Made by a program: the position numbers and the translations under genes. Below are positions 1 through 4,919 of a stretch of DNA of 9,867 nt, piece after piece. Location: positions 2,874-12,740 of the forward strand of contig MHRQ01000005.1 of assembly GCA_001821015.1 (NCBI GenBank), read 5' to 3'. This stretch comes from Candidatus Taylorbacteria bacterium RIFCSPHIGHO2_02_FULL_46_13 (lineage in GTDB: Bacteria > Patescibacteriota > Minisyncoccia > Phycocordibacterales > DSPV01). The notes under the pieces were generated by a model. The model saw only the letters and a list, made by a program, of their open reading frames with translations. It was not told the origin of the DNA and made no database searches. The stretch's first letter is position 1, and each line of letters starts with the position of its first letter.

Positions 1-171
1 CTCATGTATCTTGCGGAGCACTATGAGGCCGAAGTGGACGATACCGTCAAGAACCTCTCAAGCTCCATTGAGCCGGTCTTGATGATTTTCATGGGTCTCA
101 TCGTCGGTTTCGTCGCGGTCTCCATCATCACTCCTATCTATGAAGTTACACAACACCTCAATCCAAGATAG
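1..171 (+). CDS. pilC: PilC/GspF-family inner-membrane platform protein, C-terminal 56 residues (5' partial)
   Basis: The frame is open from the first base and ends at TAG 169-171. The visible protein has an amphipathic stretch (YEAEVDDTVKNLSSSIEPVL) followed by one membrane segment (about residues 27-48, MIFMGLIVGFVAVSIITPIY) and a short polar tail. This acidic helix, the SxIEPVL motif and a final transmembrane helix ending in a TPIY-like tail are typical of the C terminus of PilC/GspF proteins, which sit in the cytoplasmic membrane and couple the assembly ATPase to pilin polymerisation. The downstream pilin-like gene starts inside it with a 32-bp overlap, which suggests one operon and translational coupling. 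The identification rests on a short tail plus context, but the pattern is characteristic. Confidence 0.85.
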   Translation, partial: LMYLAEHYEAEVDDTVKNLSSSIEPVLMIFMGLIVGFVAVSIITPIYEVTQHLNPR

Positions 172-649
172 CCCCCACAGCGCTTTTGCGCGGCGCAAAA
201 GCGCTGGTGGTTTTACGTTAATTGAAATCCTGGTTGTCACAGGTCTTTTTGCCATACTCGTCTCTGTGGGTGCAATCATGGGGTTTGACTCTATCAGTCG
301 TTCCACGGTGCAGAGCGAACGTGACCTTGTAGTGTTGATGCTCACCGGCGCGCGTACCCGCGCGCTGGCGAACGTGAATCAATTGGCACAGGGCATGCAC
401 GTCACACCAAGCGAGATTATTTTATTTGAAGGTTCAGCGTATGATTCTACAGATCCAAACAATCGGTCCACACCCCGCAATTCTGGGATAGAAGTAAAAA
501 ACGGTGCGACTCCTCCCGTGGATACGTTTGATGTTGTTTTTGACCAACTTTCAGCCAGTGTAACCATGGGCGTGGGGATAGTCACTCTTTCGCAAGGCGC
601 TCAAACAGACACCATTGATATAAATGGACAGGGTCGTATTGAGTGGTGA
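140..649 (+). CDS. Type IV prepilin-like protein, GspH/FimT-like minor pseudopilin
   Basis: This is a 169-residue protein with a class III signal: a basic leader ending ...RRKSAGG, predicted prepilin-peptidase cleavage after Gly24, then FTLIEILVVTGLFAIL with Glu at mature position 5. Residues 25-48 are the hydrophobic helix. The following helix (SERDLVVLMLTGARTRALAN) and a beta-rich C terminus ending IDINGQGRIEW resemble GspH/FimT minor pseudopilins. The start must be ATG 140, because no ATG, GTG or TTG lies in frame between it and the FTLIE segment; this forces the 32-bp overlap with pilC. No SD is visible, which fits translational coupling. The 24-residue leader is much longer than that of the pilin at 3396 (6 residues), and its extra length is encoded by a near-perfect palindrome (178-206). 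Its probable role is in priming or capping the pilus. The GspH-like subtype is inferred. Confidence 0.85.
   Translation: MKLHNTSIQDSPHSAFARRKSAGGFTLIEILVVTGLFAILVSVGAIMGFDSISRSTVQSERDLVVLMLTGARTRALANVNQLAQGMHVTPSEIILFEGSAYDSTDPNNRSTPRNSGIEVKNGATPPVDTFDVVFDQLSASVTMGVGIVTLSQGAQTDTIDINGQGRIEW
175..210 (+). repeat. Perfect 14-bp-arm palindrome inside the prepilin leader
   Basis: Positions 178-191 (CAGCGCTTTTGCGC) and 193-206 are exact reverse complements with a single G between them. With one bulged G the pairing continues outwards (CCAC at 175-178 with GTGG at 207-210). The whole structure is translated, encoding approximately HSAFARRKSAG just before the prepilin cleavage site. In RNA it would form a very stable hairpin 36 nt after the start codon, with its apex opened to give a loop. 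It resembles REP-type palindromes, but no second copy is present here. Confidence 0.8.
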
Positions 650-686
650 CGAAAGAGGGTGAGGGGTGTAGAGGATAGATAAAAAT

Positions 687-2237
687 ATGAAAAAGAATCC
701 ACAAGATAAAAATAAGAAAAACAGCCGCCTTTTGCGGTTGTTCAACCCTCAACCCTTGTCGCAAGGTATTGCGACATTGGAATTGCTCGTCGCGTTTGCG
801 TTGGCCGTAACCTTTCTTGTTGGCGCGACACTCGTTTCGTTTGGCGGACAATCGGCAAGCTTGGATGTGAAACTCACCGGCCACGGATTGTCTACGACGA
901 CAACACACCAAGAAGCGATGGCACTTGGGGCATTTACCAATTGGGCAGGTACGGTTTCTGTTCAAGCGACGACTACGCAAGCGGGGGGAAATATTTATGA
1001 TGCAGGCACAACAATCACCGATATTTCCGAATGTATGAAGTTTATTGCCACCGGTACCGGTTGGAAATCAGATATGAACCGTGGACATTATCTCGGTCTT
1101 GCTACGCTCGTGGCAAGTACCAGCGCCGCTATAAAACTTGGGGGCGATTGCAATCCGTTTCCTCCTGAATCAACATGGGACAATCCGCAGCGGTATGCGC
1201 GCGATTCCTTAAATCCTGGTAGACCAACCACTATAGATGTACTAAATAAAATTGCTTACTTGGGTGTTGATGTTAAACCTCATCTCTTTATAGCCGATAC
1301 GCGAAGTGCTGTATACAACCCTTCTGCTGACCAGTCATTATTTATAACTTTTTCAAACTCGTTTAATTCTTCTGGGAAGGTAATTGATGAAATAAATGAT
1401 ATTGATGTATATAAAGATGTTGTGTCTGGAAAGACATATGCATTTATTGCAATGGCGAGTACCACCGCTCAACTTGTGGTGATGGACGTTACAGATATGC
1501 ATAATCCATTCATCGCAAAAAATAGTTTACATGTTCTTGCAAAACGAAATCTTGCTGGTATTACAGCCACCGATTTAACTTCGTGGGGCTGGCGGCTCCA
1601 GTATTATGGCGACAAACTGTATATTACTTCGCGCGAGACAGCCGGTCCCGAACTGCATATATTTGATGTTACTGACCCGACGAATCCAACCGAGATTGGT
1701 AGCGAAGAAATAAACACGACGGCGAATGATTTTACAGTCAGGGATGGGCTTGCGTATTTTGCGGTAGACAGCGATGCTCGTGGCGAATTGCTAGTCTACA
1801 ATGTTTCTGTCCCGGCAAGTATCACCGAAATTGTGGGCGCGCGCGGGCAGTATTCTGGGAACCAGAATGGCGCAAGCGTTTACCTTCTGGGAAATAAATT
1901 ATATTTTGGTAGGTATAACGTTCCATCCAGTCCTGAGTTTTATATTTTAGGTGTGGCGACTACCACCACAGCGGTTGGCGGCTTGCCTGTCCTCGGCTTT
2001 CAGGAAATTAGCACCGATGTTATTGGTATTCGAGTAACAAGTAAGTTTGCGTTTCTGGTAACTCTCGATGCAAGTAAGGGTTTACAGGTCTGGAATATTT
2101 TAGATCCATCAAATATGCAGAGCATCAATCTCACCTTTAACTTTGGCAATAAGCCTGCTTATATCGATTATGGTCCGGATTTTATTTACGCAACCGGAGA
2201 ATCAACCCCGAACTTTCAGATTCTCTACAGCCCATAA
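687..2237 (+). CDS. Pseudopilin ('IATLE' type) fused to an LVIVD-like beta-propeller
   Basis: This is a 516-residue protein. Residues 1-27 form a basic leader (MKKNPQDKNKKNSRLLRLF) ending LSQG; predicted cleavage after Gly27 gives IATLELLVAFALAVTFLVG, with Glu at mature position 5 (E32) and a membrane helix at about 28-50. A linker with two cysteines (C116, C155) follows. From about residue 195 to the end there are repeated blades of the form gxLyixxx...xeLhifDVtdPtnPteig, for example QLVVMDVTDMHNP (262-274), ELHIFDVTDPTNP (322-334), ELLVYNVSVP (367-376) and LQVWNILDPSN (466-476). These match the LVIVD-repeat beta-propeller pattern. The protein is probably displayed on a pilus-like fibre, with the propeller as a binding head; that role is inferred. 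A GAGG at 671-674 is a possible, slightly distant SD. The 5' neighbour ends 37 bp upstream and the next gene starts 2 bp after the stop, so this is one operon. DNA for the first propeller part is markedly AT-rich. Confidence 0.8.
   Translation: MKKNPQDKNKKNSRLLRLFNPQPLSQGIATLELLVAFALAVTFLVGATLVSFGGQSASLDVKLTGHGLSTTTTHQEAMALGAFTNWAGTVSVQATTTQAGGNIYDAGTTITDISECMKFIATGTGWKSDMNRGHYLGLATLVASTSAAIKLGGDCNPFPPESTWDNPQRYARDSLNPGRPTTIDVLNKIAYLGVDVKPHLFIADTRSAVYNPSADQSLFITFSNSFNSSGKVIDEINDIDVYKDVVSGKTYAFIAMASTTAQLVVMDVTDMHNPFIAKNSLHVLAKRNLAGITATDLTSWGWRLQYYGDKLYITSRETAGPELHIFDVTDPTNPTEIGSEEINTTANDFTVRDGLAYFAVDSDARGELLVYNVSVPASITEIVGARGQYSGNQNGASVYLLGNKLYFGRYNVPSSPEFYILGVATTTTAVGGLPVLGFQEISTDVIGIRVTSKFAFLVTLDASKGLQVWNILDPSNMQSINLTFNFGNKPAYIDYGPDFIYATGESTPNFQILYSP
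757..776 (+). repeat. Inverted repeat in the leader-coding region of the propeller pseudopilin
   Basis: TGTCGCAA (757-764) and TTGCGACA (769-776) are perfect 8-bp arms around a GGTA loop. The hairpin spans the codons for the prepilin cleavage junction (LSQG/IAT). A weaker CCGC/GCGG pair lies just upstream at about 725-737. The position matches that of the palindromes in the genes starting at 140 and 2688. Confidence 0.6.
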
Positions 2238-2239
2238 CC

Positions 2240-2701
2240 ATGCAGAAAGGTTTTACCCTCATTGAGACTCTCATCTACATTGCGCTGTTTGGGATAATCC
2301 TCACGGGTGTTATCACTTCGGCGTACCCGCTTATCACGGGCGCGGAAAAATTGTCACAACGTGTAACCGAAGAAGGGGAAGCGGCGTTTGTCTTTCACAA
2401 AATCGGCTGGGCACTTTCCTCCAGTACCGCGATTACCTTGCCAGCAACTAATACGCTCAAAATAAAAAATGTTGGAGGGAGCTACCTTTGGCTCCATGAG
2501 GGTAATGCAGGTATTGAAATCTTTGAGACATCAAATGCTGGGGTTACTCCGAGTGCAAGAGACTGGATTTTACTTACCGCAGAGCGTGCATTTTTTTCTG
2601 CGTTTACCGCTTCCGTGGTTATCGGCACTCCGAATGCAGTGTCAGTTGCTTTTTCAGTTAACGGAGAACCTTATTCTCAAACCTATAATGTCTTCTATTA
2701 A
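2240..2701 (+). CDS. Prepilin-like minor pseudopilin, GspJ/PilW-like
   Basis: This is a 153-residue protein with a minimal class III signal (MQKG, then FTLIETLIYIALFGIILTGV). Predicted cleavage is after Gly4, Glu is at mature position 5 (E9), and the hydrophobic helix is at about 5-28. The helix that follows (ITGAEKLSQRVTEEGEAAFVFHKIGWAL) and the beta-rich C terminus ending YSQTYNVFY fit a GspJ/PilW-type minor pseudopilin; the subtype is inferred from context. The ATG is 2 bp after the upstream stop with no SD, so translation is probably coupled. The 3' end overlaps the next gene by 14 bp. Unlike its neighbours it has no palindrome in its leader. Confidence 0.82.
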   Translation: MQKGFTLIETLIYIALFGIILTGVITSAYPLITGAEKLSQRVTEEGEAAFVFHKIGWALSSSTAITLPATNTLKIKNVGGSYLWLHEGNAGIEIFETSNAGVTPSARDWILLTAERAFFSAFTASVVIGTPNAVSVAFSVNGEPYSQTYNVFY

Positions 2702-3152
2702 TCTATATCATCACGGAATGGATCGGGCTTGCCCCGTTAGAAGTAGGTCGCGCTTCGCGACCGTGAGTTCTAACGGGGGGTTCATAGCGCTCATTTCCGT
2801 TATTATTTTAGGGTTCGTACTGCTCATCGCGGTTCTTACACTCGGGAACCGAAGTCTCGGCACGCGCTTCCTCCTTCTTGACCTTGAACGAAAGGATGTA
2901 AGCAACCAGCTTGCGCGTGCATGCGTGCAAGTTGCGATTATCGCTGTGGTAAATGATTCATTATATAACGGAGTTAATGTTATGGTTCCAGTAGGGTCTG
3001 ACAGGTGCATGATTCATTCGGTAAACCCTGTGGGAGGGGAGAGTCTCATCAAAACTACGGCAAGCACGAGTGCTACAGTAACCAATCTGCAAGTGTCCGT
3101 CGATAATACAAACGGCACCATCATTTCATGGCAAGAAGTCCCGAATCTTTAG
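2688..3152 (+). CDS. PilX/GspK-like pilus minor protein lacking Glu5
   Basis: This is a 154-residue protein from ATG 2688, which overlaps the previous gene by 14 bp; ATG 2718 is the alternative. The longer open frame back to 2469 is rejected because it only overlaps the 2240 gene in another frame. A polar, Arg-rich leader ends SSNGG, followed by FIALISVIILGFVLLIAVLTLG (32-53), a typical N-terminal pilin helix. Mature position 5 is Ile rather than Glu, as in the tip-located GspK subunit. A helical region with LERKDVSNQLARACVQVAIIAV (66-87) and two cysteines (C79, C107) follow, a pattern I associate with CPR PilX-like proteins. It closes the H/I/J/K-like series, so a role in initiating or capping the fibre is inferred. 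Its leader is partly encoded by the palindromic repeat 2732-2778. Confidence 0.72.
   Translation: MSSINLYHHGMDRACPVRSRSRFATVSSNGGFIALISVIILGFVLLIAVLTLGNRSLGTRFLLLDLERKDVSNQLARACVQVAIIAVVNDSLYNGVNVMVPVGSDRCMIHSVNPVGGESLIKTTASTSATVTNLQVSVDNTNGTIISWQEVPNL
2732..2778 (+). repeat. 47-bp nested palindromic repeat, copy A (inside coding sequence)
   Basis: The outer arms CCCCGTTAGAA (2732-2742) and TTCTAACGGGG (2768-2778) are perfect 11-bp inverted repeats. The inner arms GGTCGCG (2746-2752) and CGCGACC (2756-2762) are a perfect 7-bp stem around CTT. The element is translated as part of the PilX-like leader (about CPVRSRSRFATVSSNG). Its reverse complement aligns with the non-coding element at 3876-3929, including TTAGAACT, GGT..., ACCTACTTCTAAC, so the two belong to one repeat family. 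Confidence 0.8.
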
Positions 3153-3225
3153 TACGGTTGCTATTTTTGAGTTTGGTGGTAACACAGTTCGTATCTTAAC
3201 AAGAGCTAAAAAGGCCTCCGATAAG

Positions 3226-3343
3226 AGGTTGGTGAAAATAGCGATCTGCTGCGTTGCGGCCTGCGGTTCTCCCTCACCATATAGGAATATGGCTCGGTTC
3301 GCTTCTCGTCCGCGCCTTGCATCTCATCAATTTTCACCAACCT
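3226..3343. repeat. 118-bp intergenic element bounded by perfect 14-bp inverted repeats
   Basis: AGGTTGGTGAAAAT (3226-3239) and ATTTTCACCAACCT (3330-3343) are exact reverse complements. The 90-bp interior is GC-richer and holds a 6-bp hairpin CCATAT/ATATGG (3277-3282, 3287-3292) with an AGGA loop. A competing stem GGCTCGG (3291-3297) with CCGCGCC (3310-3316) has one mismatch. I find no convincing ORF. It lies between the PilX-like gene and the promoter of the major pilin. It could be a MITE-like non-autonomous element or a structured RNA; the perfect ends favour a mobile or recently copied element. Confidence 0.65.
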
Positions 3344-3356
3344 ACAATAACCTTTC

Positions 3357-3386
3357 TTTACACTTTACAAGCTTTAATAGTAGAAT
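3357..3386 (+). promoter_or_regulatory. Predicted sigma70-type promoter of the major pilin gene
   Basis: TTTACA (3357-3362) and TAGAAT (3381-3386) are separated by 18 bp in an AT-rich stretch just upstream of the pilin ATG at 3396. An alternative is TTTACA (3364-3369) with TAATAA (3386-3391) at 16 bp. Either would give a very short or leaderless 5' end, which agrees with the absence of an SD. A separate promoter fits the need for much more major pilin than minor pilins. Confidence 0.5.
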
Positions 3387-3395
3387 AATAAAATT

Positions 3396-3854
3396 ATGAA
3401 GAAAAATAAGGGTTTTACCCTCATTGAAATCTTGGTGGTCATCGGTATCATTGCCATCTTGGCCGCTGTCGTCCTCATCGCTATCAACCCAGCTCGCCAG
3501 TTTGCGCAGGCTCGTGATTCGCAACGTGTAAGCGCTGTAAATACTATCTTAAATGCGGTTGGTCAGTATATTGCAGATAATAAAGGTAATCTGCCGTCCG
3601 GAATTACACTGATACAATCCGATGTTTCCTCCAGTACCTGTTATGCCTTAACATCTACGTATGTCGCGGCGTTGCCGACTGATCCAAAGGGTGATTTTAA
3701 TGGTACCGCATTATCAACTACGACCGGAACAGGTTTTCAGTGTGGTGATATCGGAACCAAAAAAGTTGGTTATGAGATTTACCAAGATACGGGAGGCCGC
3801 ATAACAGTCGTCGCTGTCAAGGCCGAGCTTGCCTCAACTACTGTCACCCGCTAA
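3396..3854 (+). CDS. Major type IV pilin-like protein
   Basis: This is a 152-residue protein with a six-residue leader MKKNKG, predicted cleavage after Gly6, then FTLIEILVVIGIIAILAAVV with Glu at mature position 5 (E11). The segment INPARQFAQARDSQRVSAVNTILNAVGQYIADNKG (30-64) is the amphipathic helix typical of CPR pilins. A small beta domain carries two cysteines (C82, C116) that may form a disulfide, and the protein ends in a beta strand (RITVVAVKAEL). It is probably the main structural subunit of the fibre built by PilC and the minor pseudopilins encoded upstream; the simple architecture and separate promoter support this. No SD is seen before ATG 3396. A palindromic repeat begins 21 bp after the stop. 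Confidence 0.9.
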   Translation: MKKNKGFTLIEILVVIGIIAILAAVVLIAINPARQFAQARDSQRVSAVNTILNAVGQYIADNKGNLPSGITLIQSDVSSSTCYALTSTYVAALPTDPKGDFNGTALSTTTGTGFQCGDIGTKKVGYEIYQDTGGRITVVAVKAELASTTVTR

Positions 3855-3875
3855 CTCTCAAACACAAAGAAAGCA

Positions 3876-3929
3876 CCCCATTAGAACTTTAGAACTGAGG
3901 GTTGCAAAGTGCAACCTACTTCTAACCGG
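3876..3929. repeat. Nested palindromic repeat, copy B (intergenic)
   Basis: The inner stem GGTTGC (3900-3905) and GCAACC (3911-3916) surrounds AAAGT, and the outer stem is TTAGAA (3889-3894) with TTCTAA (3920-3925). It matches the reverse complement of copy A (2732-2778) in layout and sequence: CCCC, TTAGAACT, GGT, then ACCTACTTCTAAC. The inner stem has different bases but is still fully paired. The octamer TTAGAACT occurs twice in tandem (3881-3888, 3889-3896), a duplication missing from copy A. It could serve as a transcription end for the pilin, but no good T-run follows directly. Confidence 0.7.
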
Positions 3930-3973
3930 CCTACATCTCTCTCTATCTTTCTATTATCTCCACAAAATCCCAA

Positions 3974-4011
3974 ACATTATATAATTAAGCTATAGCTTAA
4001 TTATATAATGT
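3974..4011. repeat. Perfect 38-bp palindrome P1 at the 5' side of the PaaX/Cas2-like gene
   Basis: The two 19-bp halves (3974-3992 and 3993-4011) are exact reverse complements with no spacer; the centre is TAAGCTATAGCTTA. Each half contains TATAAT (3980-3985, and on the other strand 4005-4000), and TATAAT also occurs on the plus strand at 4004-4009, so the palindrome can hold the -10 region of the downstream gene. No good -35 is seen. The first possible ATG of the downstream gene (4008) lies inside it. It is homologous to P2 (4665-4710). It could be an operator, a hairpin end of a mobile element, or a structured 5' end. Confidence 0.9.
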
Positions 4012-4028
4012 GGTGTACTATAGAGAGT

Positions 4029-4598
4029 ATGGGGAAATTGGAACAGCAGGTAAAAATCAGAATGCGTAACTCAAAAATTACGCGAGCTATTCTAACTACT
4101 CTTGCAGTAGCCGTTGCGGGGGCTCTCAATCCTGGCGGACTTGTGCGCGGTGTCTTACGCGAAGTCGGAAAAAAGAAAGGCGGACACGTTTCATCAAAAA
4201 ACTCTATCTACATTGCTCGAGGGCGTCTCTTGAAGCAGGGACTTATTGAATATCATAGTGGTTTCTTCCGTGCGACAGAAAAGGGGAAACAATTGCTTCG
4301 AACATCAGAGGGGGAATACAAACCTATTCCTTACCCGCGCAAGTGGGATAAAAAATGGAGAATACTTATTTTTGATATCAGAGAGGAACGCAAAACGCTC
4401 CGTGAAAAAGTCCGCCGTACGCTTGTCGCGATCGGATTCCGTCGCTTGCAAGACAGCGTGTGGGTGTGCCCGTATGATTGCGAGGATTTTGTCGCTCTTC
4501 TGAAAGCGGATTTTAAGATTGGCAAAGATTTATTGTATATTATTGCCGATGAAATTGAGAATGACACTTTTCTTCGAAAAGAATTTCAACTAGAATAA
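4029..4598 (+). CDS. PaaX-like regulator with C-terminal Cas2-like domain
   Basis: This is a 189-residue protein from ATG 4029. ATG 4008 would add seven residues but lies inside palindrome P1. The N terminus is basic (MGKLEQQVKIRMRNSK), followed by a moderately hydrophobic stretch (17-43) that might touch the membrane. A winged-helix-like segment is at about 54-95, with SIYIARGRLLKQGLIEYHSG and FRATEKGKQLL. The C-terminal domain (about 105-187) has the Cas2/PaaX ferredoxin-like pattern: KWRILIFDI, an arginine-rich helix (REKVRRTLVAIGF), RLQDSVWVCPYD, and DLLYIIADEIE. Asp116 in the FDI motif is at the position of the Cas2 active-site Asp. PaaX proteins are DNA-binding repressors; CPR members are often annotated as Cas2, but there is no CRISPR array or cas1 here. 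Autoregulation through the palindromes is inferred. Confidence 0.75.
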   Translation: MGKLEQQVKIRMRNSKITRAILTTLAVAVAGALNPGGLVRGVLREVGKKKGGHVSSKNSIYIARGRLLKQGLIEYHSGFFRATEKGKQLLRTSEGEYKPIPYPRKWDKKWRILIFDIREERKTLREKVRRTLVAIGFRRLQDSVWVCPYDCEDFVALLKADFKIGKDLLYIIADEIENDTFLRKEFQLE

Positions 4599-4664
4599 AA
4601 AATTGGCAATGGTGGTCGTGCTCTATTAACCCGTGTTTCATCTGGCTGGTTTACTAGGTATTTT

Positions 4665-4710
4665 CACATAATTACATAAGTAAGCTATAGCTTACTTATG
4701 TAATTATGTG
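4665..4710. repeat. Perfect 46-bp palindrome P2 at the 3' side of the PaaX/Cas2-like gene
   Basis: The halves 4665-4687 and 4688-4710 are exact reverse complements with the same centre as P1, TAAGCTATAGCTTA. Within the innermost 17 bp of each half P2 differs from P1 only at two positions, and both changes are matched in the opposite half. P2 has four more paired bases per arm. A T7 run starts 10 nt after it, too far for a standard intrinsic terminator. Confidence 0.9.
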
Positions 4711-4760
4711 GTTAGAGATGTTTTTTTAACTCGAGATGTTCTAGGGGCTCTGAAGTGGTT

Positions 4761-4780
4761 GGGGCGGGGGGCGGGATGGG
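4761..4780 (+). other. G-quadruplex-type motif
   Basis: Four G-runs (GGGG, GGGGGG, GGG, GGG) with loops C, C and AT fit the G3+N1-7 consensus over 20 nt. It is non-coding and stands out against its moderately AT-rich surroundings. Whether it folds in the cell is unknown. Confidence 0.5.
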
Positions 4781-4812
4781 ACTTTGGCTGAAGAAACAAA
4801 AGAAAATAGAAG

Positions 4813-4848
4813 AAGGAGACAGGAAAAGAGTGTACCATTCTTCTCCTT
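4813..4848 (-). terminator. Weak candidate terminator of the minus-strand operon
   Basis: On the minus strand AAGGAGA (4848-4842) pairs with TCTCCTT (4819-4813) across a 22-nt loop, and the sequence after it is T/C-rich. It lies 72 bp beyond the stop of the minus-strand gene. The long loop and interrupted T tract make it doubtful. Confidence 0.22.
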
Positions 4849-4919
4849 TAGGGTGGCAAAAGAGTTTGCACAGCGAATATTGGTTGGGTGCAGGACTCGG
4901 CTCCGGGATTTAATACCCT

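Larger units (their letters stand above)
3974..4710 (+). mobile_element. Candidate 737-bp unit: PaaX/Cas2-like gene between homologous palindromes
   Basis: Palindromes P1 and P2 lie 17 bp before and 66 bp after a single gene. Their innermost 34 bp agree at 30 positions and both are followed on the right by TGTGGT, so they derive from a common sequence. Hairpins at both ends around one gene recall the plan of IS200/IS605 and REP/RAYT elements, but the protein has no HUH or tyrosine motif that I can see, and I cannot identify target-site duplications. A pair of operators for an autoregulated gene is the main alternative. Confidence 0.35.
4599..4919. other. 321-bp convergent intergenic region
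   Basis: This stretch separates the plus-strand PaaX/Cas2-like gene from the minus-strand surface-protein operon. It holds palindrome P2 (4665-4710), a T7 run at 4721-4727, a G-rich block (4761-4780) and a weak inverted repeat (4813-4848). No supported gene was found in it. Confidence 0.7.

Noticed and set aside
647..680. TGA read as glycine (Gracilibacteria/SR1 code)
   Set aside because: The TGA at 647 sits at a natural end of the GspH-like protein, and the long ORFs here contain no internal TGA.
2469..3152. 227-residue plus-strand protein starting at 2469
   Set aside because: Its first 73 residues overlap the well-supported pseudopilin 2240-2701 in another frame; the pilin-like part begins at ATG 2688 or 2718.
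3226..3343. Integron attC site
   Set aside because: The ends do not contain the RYYYAAC/GTTRRRY core sites, and there is no cassette array or integrase.
4329..4590. CRISPR-Cas locus, because of the Cas2-like domain
   Set aside because: No cas1 or other cas gene and no array of spaced direct repeats is present; the winged-helix N terminus makes it PaaX-like rather than an adaptation-module Cas2.
4665..4727. P2 plus T7 run as a standard intrinsic terminator
   Set aside because: The stem is AT-rich and the T-run starts 10 nt after it; homology with P1 at the other side of the gene suggests a different role.
4776..4913. 45-residue plus-strand ORF beginning MGLWLKKQKKIEEG
   Set aside because: It begins within the G-rich block, resembles no family I know, has no separate SD and runs into the end of the converging gene; random occurrence is likely.
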